A DNA stretch of 64,000 nt from Ruegeria sp. Alg231-54 (GTDB taxonomy: Bacteria > Pseudomonadota > Alphaproteobacteria > Rhodobacterales > Rhodobacteraceae): positions 1-64,000 of the forward strand of contig NZ_FREZ01000024.1 in the NCBI RefSeq assembly GCF_900143525.1, read 5' to 3'. Below, piece after piece: positions 7,905 to 16,177 of this stretch; positions within the stretch are counted from its first letter, which is position 1, and each line of letters begins with the position of its first letter. A model generated the notes under the pieces. That model did no database searches and was not told the DNA's origin. It saw only the letters and a program-made list of their open reading frames with translations. A program made the position numbers and the translations under genes.

Positions 7905-10342
7905 TGGGAGGTCTCCTGTGGGGCTTTAGGGGTCATGAAGGCGGCGAGCCAGCCATCCTCGCCATGCTCGGCGCGCAGCTGGTCCATCTCACCAACGCTG
8001 TCGCCTGTGGCGGACAACACCCGATAGAACTGTTCGGGAAGCTCAAGCCGCGTCGAGACAACGGCCGATCCGCCTCCGTCGTTGATCAGAGCAAGACGGG
8101 ATTTCGGCGGCATCGTAGAGATGGCGCTGAACTCGGCTTCGGTGAGCCGGAACGCATCCACATAGGTCGCACGGTCGGCCTTGGGATTGGCAAAGAAGAT
8201 GCGGTTTTCCGTCGACTGGATCAGCGTGTCCGAGATGGAGGATTTGGCCGCATCCGACGTTTCCTGAGTCATGAACACGAGAATGCCATCCAGCTTCCGG
8301 ATGGTTTTGATCCAATCCTGGATACGGGGACCAAAGCGGGGATCGTCAAACAGTGCCCAGGCCTCATCCACCATGATGATCAACGGTTTGCCCTGCGCCA
8401 GCTTCCGCTCGATCCGGTAGAACAGATAGTCCAGCAAGGGCAGCCGGATATCTGAGGCTTTGAGCAGCGCCGTCATGTCAAAGGCGGTCACGGACTGATC
8501 GAGGCTGAAACTGTCTTGAGGATTATCAAACAGCCAGGCGCGATTGCCGGAGCCATACCATTTGCTAAGCGCATCGAGCAGCTGGACCGGCGCGTCCGCA
8601 TCATCGACAGACCGCAGCGTGTCGGCAAAATCCGAGAATGTGCGCAGGGCCGCATCACCTTTGGCCAAGCGCCTGATACCTGTTGCGATCCGCCGTTCCT
8701 GTTCCGGCGTCAGTTTGTCCGCACCCGTCAGGCGTTGAATGAAGCCCTCAAGCCATTCGATACCAACCTCATCCGTGGCAACAGCAAACGGGTTGAAGCC
8801 CAGGTTCATACCGGATTTCAGATGAAGGTATGTGCCGCCAATGGCCCGAATGAACGTCTCGGACCCGCGATCCTTGTCAAAGGCAATAAGGTGCGGGTGT
8901 TCGGGCAGGCGGTAGCAGCAGGACATCAGGAAGTTCGCCAGCAGGGTTTTGCCCTCACCGGTCGCCCCAAAGATGGCCGTGGTTCCTGGCCCCTTGGATT
9001 TGTCAGAGCCTTCCCGGTGGAAAGAGAACCAATAGGGCGTACCGCCCAGCGTCCGGAACGCCGCCACAGGGCCGCCCCAGCGCAGTCTTTCCCGCGATCC
9101 GGTCGGCCAGGAATGCAGGTTGGCAAAGTCGGCAAAGTTCTGGTCGGACACGAAGCGCTTTTTGCTGCGGGTCTGATAGGCGAAGTTGCCGGGCAGCTGC
9201 GCCCACCAGGCCGCTTCCAACCCGATGTCTTCGCGCCGCGTGCGCAGATCCGCGCCAGTCAGACAGGAATTCACCCGCGTGGCCGCATCTTCCAACTCTT
9301 CGCGGGTGTTTCCCAACACAGCAACCGTGACGTGGTGCCGTCCAATGGACATGGCACGGGAGGCAACCGCGTCGCGCGCCTCATTCAGATCCTTTTGCAG
9401 CGATTCCGCTTCATCGCCCGCATCTGCCATCCCCCGCTTGGCGTCACGGATCTTTGTGCCGCCCGACACGCGCTCCAACGGTGCATAACATTGGGTGGCA
9501 ATGAACTCGCAGCGCTCACCCAGCAGCTCATCGAACATGTAGTATCTCGAGCGTTCGGGATAAGCGTTGACCGCAAAGACAGCCGCAAAACGATCCTTGT
9601 CTCCGCCCGGTGAAAGGCTGTGAACATGGTCTTTGCGGAAGGTGATACGCCCGTTTGGAACGGCGTCGGCCAGATGGGTCCAGACCGACGGAGCCTTTTG
9701 CCAAATCCCGCTTTGCAGCATCGAGAGAAATGACAGCGTGCGGCTTCGATCAGCGGCTGATCCGGTGAGCCGGCGCGCGCCAAACACCGACAGATCCCGC
9801 ATGGCCTGTTCTGCAACCACATGCAGGGCTTTGCGGTTCTTTTCGCGGGTGGCGCTTGTTGCCGGATCTGTTGTTGCTGAGCGCAGAGACCGCAACCCCG
9901 CATCCAGCAGCCGCTTGCCGCTGGTGTAAGGGCGGCGCACGATCGTCAGGAAGTGGCGCAGCTGATAGGTTTCGACCTGGTCCAGTTGGTCCCGATAGTG
10001 CTTGTCCAATTCTGCAGAGAAAGCGGGCTCGCTCACAGGCTCCAGCGTATCGGCCAATTGGATTTTGGTCCGGATAGTATGGCTATAGAACACTGTCCGG
10101 TTGTCTTCAAAACTGGAGGCCAGCCGAGCCAAGGTATCATTTGCGGCCCTGCTTGCCGCCCGGTCTGCGGTTTCGTGGATAAACCCCTTGAGTTCCAACA
10201 CCGCCACCAGATCCCCGTTGCGGGTGGTGAATGTCCCATCTGACAGGAAGCGCACAAACGGGATATGCTTGGTAGCCGGCACCTCGCGCGCGGCGCGGCG
10301 CGCGGAGGGCATGGCTTTTTGAATCTCGGGGTGCATGTTCAT
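7901..10342 (-). CDS. virB4: T4SS ATPase VirB4
   Basis: This 813-residue VirB4/TrbE/CagE-type ATPase energises pilus assembly and substrate transfer at the inner membrane. The N-terminal domain includes HIPFVRFLSDGTFTTRNGD and LELKGF. The C-terminal RecA-like domain has Walker A GATGEGKTLL, Walker B PLIIMVDEAWALFDDP, and the family motif FMTQETSDAAKS. GGAGAC lies 11 bases before the ATG at 10342; a second ATG two codons on is possible. Its stop overlaps the lipoprotein start. The full family length is present with no visible damage. Confidence 0.96.
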   Translation of the reverse strand: MNMHPEIQKAMPSARRAAREVPATKHIPFVRFLSDGTFTTRNGDLVAVLELKGFIHETADRAASRAANDTLARLASSFEDNRTVFYSHTIRTKIQLADTLEPVSEPAFSAELDKHYRDQLDQVETYQLRHFLTIVRRPYTSGKRLLDAGLRSLRSATTDPATSATREKNRKALHVVAEQAMRDLSVFGARRLTGSAADRSRTLSFLSMLQSGIWQKAPSVWTHLADAVPNGRITFRKDHVHSLSPGGDKDRFAAVFAVNAYPERSRYYMFDELLGERCEFIATQCYAPLERVSGGTKIRDAKRGMADAGDEAESLQKDLNEARDAVASRAMSIGRHHVTVAVLGNTREELEDAATRVNSCLTGADLRTRREDIGLEAAWWAQLPGNFAYQTRSKKRFVSDQNFADFANLHSWPTGSRERLRWGGPVAAFRTLGGTPYWFSFHREGSDKSKGPGTTAIFGATGEGKTLLANFLMSCCYRLPEHPHLIAFDKDRGSETFIRAIGGTYLHLKSGMNLGFNPFAVATDEVGIEWLEGFIQRLTGADKLTPEQERRIATGIRRLAKGDAALRTFSDFADTLRSVDDADAPVQLLDALSKWYGSGNRAWLFDNPQDSFSLDQSVTAFDMTALLKASDIRLPLLDYLFYRIERKLAQGKPLIIMVDEAWALFDDPRFGPRIQDWIKTIRKLDGILVFMTQETSDAAKSSISDTLIQSTENRIFFANPKADRATYVDAFRLTEAEFSAISTMPPKSRLALINDGGGSAVVSTRLELPEQFYRVLSATGDSVGEMDQLRAEHGEDGWLAAFMTPKAPQETSQ

Positions 10343-10348
10343 ATCGGG

Positions 10349-10639
10349 TCAGTCTCCGGAGTAGGAATTGCCGCCCCAGTAGGGCTTGTTTGCGGTGAAC
10401 AGTTTGCAGTCGGCCATGGTGGCGACATGATCCGGCAGATACGGATCGACGCTCACAATCCAGCGGGCGGCGGCATAAGACGGGGCGATGGCGAGCAATC
10501 CCCAGAAGCCCAAAAAGCCCTGCGTCATGATGAAAGTCATCAGGGGAATGCTGATCGCCACGATGTGAAACGTCATAGGCATCCCGGCCCTCTCAGAAGG
10601 CCGGGTAATCGCCTGGAATATGCGGTTATCGTCGCTCAT
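10349..10639 (-). CDS. virB3: T4SS inner-membrane protein VirB3
   Basis: This 96-residue protein has a charged N-terminus with RIFQAITRPSERAGMP followed by two close hydrophobic segments. The N-terminal pattern 'fxgxTRPaxxxGvP' is typical of VirB3. It probably works with VirB4, to which it is fused in some systems. I start at MSDDNRIF (10639), which overlaps the virB2 stop by one base (TGATG); the longer frame runs back into virB2. VirB4 begins six bases downstream. Confidence 0.9.
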   Translation of the reverse strand: MSDDNRIFQAITRPSERAGMPMTFHIVAISIPLMTFIMTQGFLGFWGLLAIAPSYAAARWIVSVDPYLPDHVATMADCKLFTANKPYWGGNSYSGD

Positions 10640-10941
10640 CAGGTTGCAAAGCCCTGAATGGCTTCGGCAATGCCAAACGCACCATAGAAGATGCCCAGCA
10701 CGACGAGGATCACAAAGAAATGGCCCCATGTCACAGGAACGCGCGGGCTGGCGGCCGAGATACCGGCCAGCGCAATGGCGGCGCCACCGAGCAGAATACC
10801 ATTGGCACCTGTCACAAAGGTGCGGATCTGGGTCAGGATGGACACCGGCGCATCAAACAGCGATTGCGCCATGGCCGGGCTGCTGAGTGCCACGAGGGCC
10901 AGCACTGTCAGCAATGTGACGCTTTGAGGGTTACGTTTCAT
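10639..10941 (-). CDS. virB2: Conjugative pilin VirB2
   Basis: This 100-residue protein matches VirB2/TrbC major pilin. A signal sequence is cleaved after AMA (SSPAMAQSLF), leaving a mature pilin of about 70 residues. The mature part has two hydrophobic helices (GILLGGAAIALAGISAA and FFVILVVLGIFYGAFGIA) around a short basic loop. I start at MKRNPQ (10941); the upstream extension overlaps virB1 and has no pilin character. AAGGAGAC lies before the start. It is 28 bases after virB1. Confidence 0.9.
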   Translation of the reverse strand: MKRNPQSVTLLTVLALVALSSPAMAQSLFDAPVSILTQIRTFVTGANGILLGGAAIALAGISAASPRVPVTWGHFFVILVVLGIFYGAFGIAEAIQGFAT

Positions 10942-10969
10942 TGAAAATAGTCTCCTTGGACTGGGGTGT

Positions 10970-11653
10970 TCAGACGTCGGGCGGAAGCCCGGCCCCTTCG
11001 AGAACGGTTGCGACGTAATGGGTGGTCTCCGAATAGGGTGGGACGCCCTCATAGCGTTCCACGGCTTTGGGCCCGGCGTTGTATGCGGCCAGCGCCAGCC
11101 GCCATGTGCCAAACTTCAGGAACATGGCTTTCAGATAGCGCGCGCCGCCATCGAGGTTCTGAACCGGGTCATGCGGATCGACGCCAAGCGCGGCGGCGGT
11201 TGGCGGCATCAGTTGCGCTAACCCGAGCGCACCTTTTGGGCTGACCGCATTGGTATTCCAGCGGCTTTCCTGATGCACCAACGCATGAAACAGCGACACC
11301 GGAACACCGTGGCGTTTGGCGGCACGTTCGGCCTCTGCTGCCCATTCGCCTTTGGCGCGCGGACTTGCATACTTTGAGACGACCTGTTCAGAATTGCCGC
11401 CATCCTCATACTTGAGGCAAACCATTGCACCTGCCCGGAATGCGGGTTCCAGGCAGGTGCGGGTGGGGGCGGTCGCGCAGAGCAAGCGCCCTCCACTCAA
11501 CAGCGGGCCATCACGGCTCGCACAAATCGCGGCCTCGTCGTTCTGCGCATGGGCAGACGATGCAAAGACCAATCCGGAAAGGACCGATACAGCGGCGCTC
11601 AGGATCAGCGCTTTGCCGTTGCGGCCCGGTTTATGATTTTGCTCAATATTCAT
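10970..11653 (-). CDS. virB1: Lytic transglycosylase VirB1
   Basis: This 227-residue periplasmic enzyme should open peptidoglycan locally for channel assembly. The start is MNIEQNHK (11653), with AAAGG upstream. A signal peptide ends at SSAHAQ. The SLT domain carries the catalytic glutamate in HALVHQESRWN, then GLAQLMPPTA and LALAAYNAGPKAV, all standard for this family. An N-terminal region with several cysteines (CASRDGPLL, LLCATAPTRTC, MVCLKYE) precedes the domain and is less usual. The gene overlaps the end of the DUF1173-like gene by 11 bases, so it belongs to the same transcript. Confidence 0.92.
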   Translation of the reverse strand: MNIEQNHKPGRNGKALILSAAVSVLSGLVFASSAHAQNDEAAICASRDGPLLSGGRLLCATAPTRTCLEPAFRAGAMVCLKYEDGGNSEQVVSKYASPRAKGEWAAEAERAAKRHGVPVSLFHALVHQESRWNTNAVSPKGALGLAQLMPPTAAALGVDPHDPVQNLDGGARYLKAMFLKFGTWRLALAAYNAGPKAVERYEGVPPYSETTHYVATVLEGAGLPPDV

Positions 11654-12941
11654 CGGGTAACCTTTCGATTGCTCCGTTCGGTATTGGGTTGTCCCAAGGC
11701 TCGCCCGCCCCCCCCTCCGGTGTGCGTGAGCGGCGCTTGGAGGGGGACGCGGCACGATGCGGGAACGGGCTCATCGGCCCATCGTCAAACCAGCTCCAGC
11801 TCGCATACCGGCCTTCTTCAGAGGCTTTGGTGAGCAGCGTCAGCGCCCCAGCATCGTCGGGGTTGTTTGCAACAAAGACGGCAATCGGATCTTTGGAATC
11901 CAGCAGCACAGCCGATGCGATCGGTGCGTCCACAGGCAGGTTGAACCGCAATTGCTTCTGAAACGCGCGGCTCCGTTCGGTCAGCGCATTCAGCACTTCC
12001 AGTTCGCGCAAGCCTTCAAACGGAATCCAGTTGTCCGTCACCAGCATCATTCCGATTTCATGGAGAACCGGGTAACCTGCCTTTGCGATGGAAAAGCTGG
12101 CGATCACGATGGCATGGCCGGACCCCATGGCTTCAAGGAGGAGCAGCTGGTCCCCGAACACACCCGCGAACTTCTTGGCCAAATCCGCGTCCGCAAAGAA
12201 CGCGCAATCGGGGGCATGTTTGAAAATGAACCGTGCGCCATGCGCTGTGGGTTCCATGCCTTTGAATTCCGCGATCACGAGGCCGAACGGAGTGGCACCT
12301 AGCCCGGCTGGCCGCAGGTTGGCAAAGACCCGGTTCCATCTGGCCGCAATCTCGGCCTTATCGTCTAGTTTGAAGTATTCCGGGACGTAGAGAATGCGGG
12401 ACAGGTCCTGGCCTTTGACGATTTTTCCTGCAGCGGCCCGGCACAGGGCGGAGTGGATCACGCCCCAGAACCGTTTGCCCTCCATCCTGGGATACCATTT
12501 CCCCAGATCGGCCTCATGCCAGAGGAAGTGAAGGACAGAGGTGATTGTCAGCTTGCGCGGCGCAACCTTTGCCTCACTCGCCTTCCCACCGGTCGTTTCC
12601 GGTGCGGTCCGAGATTTGCTGTTCTTCCGCAGTGGAAAGCCGAGTTTGAGCGTGGTTGTGCCGTCATCGGGGTCTTCGGTGATCGCCGACGCCTGAACAT
12701 GCGCCAGCCCGGACAATTCTTCAGGGGGCAGGAAGGACGGGCAATCAACCGCGTGATCCGGCCCGGTTCCGGGCATCCGTTTGACGATGAATTTGCCAGC
12801 CGTTGCGGCGATATACATTTCCGGGGCAGGCATCCGGCACCGGCATTCAATTCGGGTGCCTGCGCTGTGTGCGGCGGTCAGAGCACGTTGTCCGCTTTCG
12901 CTATCGACCGAAAGGGGTTTGTTGTTCAAAAACAGTGTCAT
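11643..12941 (-). CDS. DUF1173-like plasmid protein
   Basis: This 432-residue cytoplasmic protein resembles the DUF1173 family, which from memory is found on conjugative plasmids and has no known function. An N-terminal putative metal site is visible: C33-x-C35 in ECRCRMPAPE, then H63 and C67 in GPDHAVDCPSF. The rest is a mixed alpha/beta protein with LRKNSKS- and HFLWHEADLGKW-type stretches and a second His/Cys patch, FIFKHAPDCAFF. A very strong ribosome site (AAAGGAGGTG) precedes the ATG. It is the first gene of the virB operon and overlaps virB1, so a role in transfer is likely but inferred. I am moderately sure of the family name. Confidence 0.65.
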   Translation of the reverse strand: MTLFLNNKPLSVDSESGQRALTAAHSAGTRIECRCRMPAPEMYIAATAGKFIVKRMPGTGPDHAVDCPSFLPPEELSGLAHVQASAITEDPDDGTTTLKLGFPLRKNSKSRTAPETTGGKASEAKVAPRKLTITSVLHFLWHEADLGKWYPRMEGKRFWGVIHSALCRAAAGKIVKGQDLSRILYVPEYFKLDDKAEIAARWNRVFANLRPAGLGATPFGLVIAEFKGMEPTAHGARFIFKHAPDCAFFADADLAKKFAGVFGDQLLLLEAMGSGHAIVIASFSIAKAGYPVLHEIGMMLVTDNWIPFEGLRELEVLNALTERSRAFQKQLRFNLPVDAPIASAVLLDSKDPIAVFVANNPDDAGALTLLTKASEEGRYASWSWFDDGPMSPFPHRAASPSKRRSRTPEGGAGEPWDNPIPNGAIERLPDEY

Positions 12942-13299
12942 TTGGCACCTCCTTTCCGCCTGTCGGGATTAGGTCAGCAATACTTACATATTTAACATAA
13001 CAGTCATTATGGGGCGCGTTTCCGACATGCATGAGCGCACGCCTGTCGGACCCCTGAACACCGCTCAGAAGTTGCGGTTGCGTTCCGAAGTCAGGCCATT
13101 GACTCCGGCGCATTTGCTGTCCTTGTTAGGAGCAGCATCGAGTGTTGCTGTATTTTTCATCGCTTACGGTTCTCTCTTGATGTTGAGGAATGCCCTGGTT
13201 CGCATTGGGGCGTTTCTGGTCCTGTCGATTGCGCCAACAACCGACAGGACCGTTCCTTGCTCGATTAGTTTCTTTCCTTTTCCTGCATTTTTTCTCCAA
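12942..13299. other. Intergenic region, putative virB promoter zone
   Basis: These 358 bases separate the nuclease gene from the start of the transfer operon. The A/T-rich stretch around 12970-13005 (TAAATATGTAAGTATTG on the minus strand) is a plausible promoter area for the operon, but I cannot fix -35/-10 boxes. A plus-strand frame (13009 to 13314) contains a hydrophobic run but has no ribosome site and is not convincing. A strong hairpin lies at 13218-13251 and is listed separately. Confidence 0.5.
13218..13251. terminator. Perfect 10-bp hairpin, possible terminator
   Basis: GGTCCTGTCG (13218-13227) is repeated inverted as CGACAGGACC (13242-13251) around a 14-base loop. The stem is perfect and GC-rich, but a clean T-run is missing on either side (only a loose pyrimidine tract follows on the plus strand). 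It could be a terminator between unrelated transcripts, or a protein or replication binding site. Confidence 0.4.
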
Positions 13300-13707
13300 T
13301 CAGATACACCATGACTGGCGTTCGCCGCCGTCATAGGGTCGCGCAAGACCTTCGGAAATCAGGATGGCCCCGACGTCCTGCCCGGCCACACGTCCGACCG
13401 CCAGAAAACGGTCGTGCTTGTCCAGTTCCGGTTTGAGGACCAACTTAATTTGACCGGCTGTGTCGATGAGGCCTGTGAGCCTGTCTTTCGCCTTCAGCCC
13501 CAAAGCCTTTTCCGCATCACATTGTGGACGGTAGGTCTCAGGCGTATCGAAGCCGACCAGGCGGTAGCGGTCATCGCCATGGTCGATGGTGTCGCCGTCA
13601 ACAGCAACAATTTCTGAGGCGCGCAGAACCTTTGCCGACCGACCGAAGTGGTGGTTTGCGATCAGCACCCCGGCTATCATCGTGCAGGAAATAAGGAGCT
13701 TTTTCAT
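13300..13707 (-). CDS. Exported thermonuclease-family protein
   Basis: This 135-residue protein is a small staphylococcal-nuclease (SNase)-like enzyme, probably periplasmic. An N-terminal hydrophobic signal or anchor (LLISCTMIAGVLIANHHFG) is followed by the domain with VDGDTIDHGDDRYRLVG, then FDTPET, then DRFLAVGRV. The Asp, Arg, Asp and Glu expected at the calcium/catalytic site are all present. It also has CxxE (PQCDAEKA) and a C-terminal SWCI. GGAGGACAGG precedes the start. Such genes recur on alphaproteobacterial conjugative plasmids, but the role in transfer is unknown. It reads toward the virB operon with a 358-base gap. Confidence 0.85.
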   Translation of the reverse strand: MKKLLISCTMIAGVLIANHHFGRSAKVLRASEIVAVDGDTIDHGDDRYRLVGFDTPETYRPQCDAEKALGLKAKDRLTGLIDTAGQIKLVLKPELDKHDRFLAVGRVAGQDVGAILISEGLARPYDGGERQSWCI

Positions 13708-13860
13708 CCGCCCTGTCCTCCTTCATGCGGAAGACGGACAGGATCGGAGGCATGTGGGCGATGGGCATCAAAAGGCTCGCCCCCTACCCCGTGCTGGGCC
13801 GGGCAGGCAGTGCCTGAGCAGTTTCTAAGGCGAGAGGCACGGTTCAGGCCTCGTCTAGAG

Positions 13861-14211
13861 TTAGGGCGGAGTGTCCATGGCCAGGACTGTTTCGAGTTGT
13901 TTGGGTGAAACTGACTCGATGGAGAAATCCGGCTTAAGGCACAGGAACCGACCATCACCGAACTCCTGGTGGTGATTGATGAGGCCGGGCCAAAGAACAA
14001 GCTCGCGTGGGACGGCACCTGTCCTTGAGATCCTCGATTTACAAAGCGCACCGACGTAATCTGGTGATGTGTAAATGCAGTGATATTTTGGCCGGTCATG
14101 GGACGCAAATCCGATGAATTCGTAGCGGCACGTAAAGGGAATTTTGTCTTCCAGAAAGCCCCGGACCATATCAATGGTTACCACGGTGTACTGTCTCTTA
14201 TTGTCCGCCAT
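13861..14211 (-). CDS. Unknown 116-residue protein
   Basis: I do not recognise this protein. I start it at MADNKRQYTVV (14211), where AAGGGGGA sits at good spacing; the longer frame lacks one. It is soluble, with no signal peptide, and has a mixed beta/alpha composition (YTVVTIDMVRGFLEDKIPF, ELVLWPGLINHHQEFG). Cysteines occur singly (FTCRYEF, HCIYTS, ALCKSR, FLCLKP). It is isolated, about 150 bases from the nuclease gene, and reads the same way. The 150-base spacer at 13708-13860 holds nothing I can name. Confidence 0.6.
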   Translation of the reverse strand: MADNKRQYTVVTIDMVRGFLEDKIPFTCRYEFIGFASHDRPKYHCIYTSPDYVGALCKSRISRTGAVPRELVLWPGLINHHQEFGDGRFLCLKPDFSIESVSPKQLETVLAMDTPP

Positions 14212-14367
14212 GGCGATCCCCCTTGGACCGCCTTCTACACCCAAAATTTGTGATGGAAAACTTATGTTGTGTCAATCTATTAAATTGCGGTGATACATTA
14301 AAATGTGAAAAAACTGGCAAAGTGTTCTGACTCTGATAGTGTGCCGCAATATATGAAAGGAGACCTT

Positions 14368-15087
14368 ATGAGACACAAGACACCCATGATCCGAAGCTTG
14401 TTTGCGGTTGGTACGCTCGCAGTCGCAAGCGTGCCCGCCACTGAGGTCAAAGCCTATCCCATTGACTGTGCAATCTTCTTATGTCTAGCCGGTGGATGGC
14501 CGACCGATCCCGACTGCAACGCGGCAAGGGCCGAGTTCATTCGTCGCATCACGCCCATGCCAGTTGAACCACCATTGCAACTTTGGCGATGTCCGATGGG
14601 CGTGGTCTTGGGCACTTCCAATCTCACGCCGATGCAACGCCTGGAAGCAATTAGGGAGGTCAGTGCCACGCCTTTCCCTGAGCTGCCCCAAGAAGAGCAA
14701 GAACCCTCGGTAATTGTTGAAGTATCATTTGCCTTAGAATCTTGGGCCAACCCGGGACCCGCCTCCCCTAGCCTACCCGCGCCAACACTTGCAAACGTTG
14801 ATCTATCGTCTGCAGATTTTGATGTTATTCGCTCGATCCGTGTTTGGGATGTCCGTCACTACAGCTACAGGATCCGTGAACGCGAGGGCCCATGCACAAC
14901 CCGCTTGGATATGTCCGTCGGGACCTACGACGAAAACGCCAATTTCCACTGGTCAGATCGCGCGCCAGGCCCCCGCCCTGATTGGCTGCCCCTGAACAAG
15001 GATAGGTGCCCGACCTATTTCCGTGGCGTTGGCGTCGAGTGGTCGGACATATTTGGGAACTACGATTACGAACTGGTCCGTTATTAG
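14368..15087 (+). CDS. Unknown exported protein, plasmid type
   Basis: This 239-residue protein has a signal peptide (MIRSLFAVGTLAVASVPATEVKA) and a mature part with paired cysteines (IDCAIFLCLAGGW, DPDCNAAR, WRCPMG, GPCTTRL, DRCPTYF), suggesting a disulfide-bonded periplasmic protein. I start at MRHKTPM (14368), where AAAGGAGA lies six bases upstream. A proline-rich linker divides it into an N-terminal Cys-rich part and a C-terminal part with WDVRHYSYRIRERE and aromatic residues. Similar proteins accompany transfer genes in Rhodobacterales plasmids as far as I recall, but no function is known to me. It diverges from its left neighbour. Confidence 0.7.
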   Translation: MRHKTPMIRSLFAVGTLAVASVPATEVKAYPIDCAIFLCLAGGWPTDPDCNAARAEFIRRITPMPVEPPLQLWRCPMGVVLGTSNLTPMQRLEAIREVSATPFPELPQEEQEPSVIVEVSFALESWANPGPASPSLPAPTLANVDLSSADFDVIRSIRVWDVRHYSYRIREREGPCTTRLDMSVGTYDENANFHWSDRAPGPRPDWLPLNKDRCPTYFRGVGVEWSDIFGNYDYELVRY

Positions 15088-15210
15088 GCGACACAAGCTA
15101 CGGCAGGATACCGCCACACCGCCGGCCAAGATCAACCCAAGAGTTAAAGGCCAGATGAGACGGCTTGGGATGTTCGCAACCCCAAGCCTAGAAGGGGCAG
15201 CTTGCCAACA

Positions 15211-16170
15211 CTATTCTGCTGGCGTCGCAGAAGCACCATGTTTGGTAAAGAAACCGGCAATCTCGCTTATCACATCGCCCCCTACTTCCGAGGTTTCTGT
15301 CAGCACGTCGTGCTTGGCATTGCGGATCATCGAGAACTCACCGTTTGGCCATGCCGCCATTCGACGCTTGATCGATGAGTTGTCTACCAGCTGGTCAAGC
15401 TCACCACAGAAGGTTATGCACGGAGTGTCAGGGGAAGGCATCTTTGAAAGGCTTCGGCACTCGGATAGGGCCGAATATAGCCACGCCATAGTTGGCCCAC
15501 CGATTTGTAGCTCAGGGGCTCTTTTAGCTTGATCAACCCAATAGTCATACATGGCGTTATTGTGGGTTAGATTGTTTTCCTCGAATGGGGTCTCCAACAC
15601 GTATATCGCGCTGCTCTCACCTGGGACGTATCTTTGCCCTATCCCAATTTGCTTGAATGCCCACGAAAGGGGCCAAGCTGCGATACGCTGAGCCGCAGTC
15701 ATTCGTATTCCCCACATCGGGGAGATAAACGCCGCAGACACAACCGGCAGACCGTTGAACATCGCCCTGAGACCGATACAAGCACCCATCGACACGCCAA
15801 TCAGGAAATACGGCTTCGGTAACTCCAAACTGTCCGCTGCCTCGATTAGAGCCTGAACGTCCTTCTGATAGTCTGAGAAGCTGTTGATGTGCCCCGCCAA
15901 TGGGTCATCGGCTATACGATCCGAAAGCCCTTGGCTTCGCCAGTCTATGACAGCGGTTGCAAACCCATGCCTTGCGAACGCCTTTGCAACGCGCCCATAT
16001 CTTTCTACGTAGCCAAACCTTCCCAGCATGAGCAAAATCGTTCCTTTGCTCTCGCCCTCGCACCCATAGGCGCCCACTCGGACACGTACATTATCTTCGG
16101 TCTGCATCCAGTATGCACTGCTGGACGCTGGCCCTTCCGCCATTTGATCGTAGAATTCAGCCTCTATCAT
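15211..16170 (-). CDS. Alpha/beta hydrolase beside a LuxR gene
   Basis: This 319-residue cytoplasmic protein has the alpha/beta-hydrolase fold of the lysophospholipase/monoacylglycerol lipase group. The nucleophile elbow is GVSMG (in FLIGVSMGACIGL), the acid lies in TFCGELDQLVD, and the histidine in RNAKHDVLTE, so a full catalytic triad is visible. An oxyanion-type LMLGRFGYVERY stretch precedes it. AGGTGG lies before the ATG at 16170, and the membrane-regulator gene ends only seven bases upstream, so the two form an operon. The setting next to a LuxR-type receptor makes lactone or other acyl-signal hydrolysis an attractive inference. I associate this pair with families annotated as RcgR (putative quorum lactone hydrolase) and RcgA, but I could not check that. 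Confidence 0.8.
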   Translation of the reverse strand: MIEAEFYDQMAEGPASSSAYWMQTEDNVRVRVGAYGCEGESKGTILLMLGRFGYVERYGRVAKAFARHGFATAVIDWRSQGLSDRIADDPLAGHINSFSDYQKDVQALIEAADSLELPKPYFLIGVSMGACIGLRAMFNGLPVVSAAFISPMWGIRMTAAQRIAAWPLSWAFKQIGIGQRYVPGESSAIYVLETPFEENNLTHNNAMYDYWVDQAKRAPELQIGGPTMAWLYSALSECRSLSKMPSPDTPCITFCGELDQLVDNSSIKRRMAAWPNGEFSMIRNAKHDVLTETSEVGGDVISEIAGFFTKHGASATPAE

Positions 16171-16177
16171 TATCCAC

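Noticed and set aside
8516..9613. A 365-codon plus-strand frame opposite virB4
   Set aside because: It lies fully inside virB4, with low-complexity Arg/Gln/Gly composition and no ribosome site.
13009..13314. A 101-codon plus-strand frame with a hydrophobic run
   Set aside because: It has no ribosome site, runs into the nuclease gene and overlaps the 13218 hairpin.
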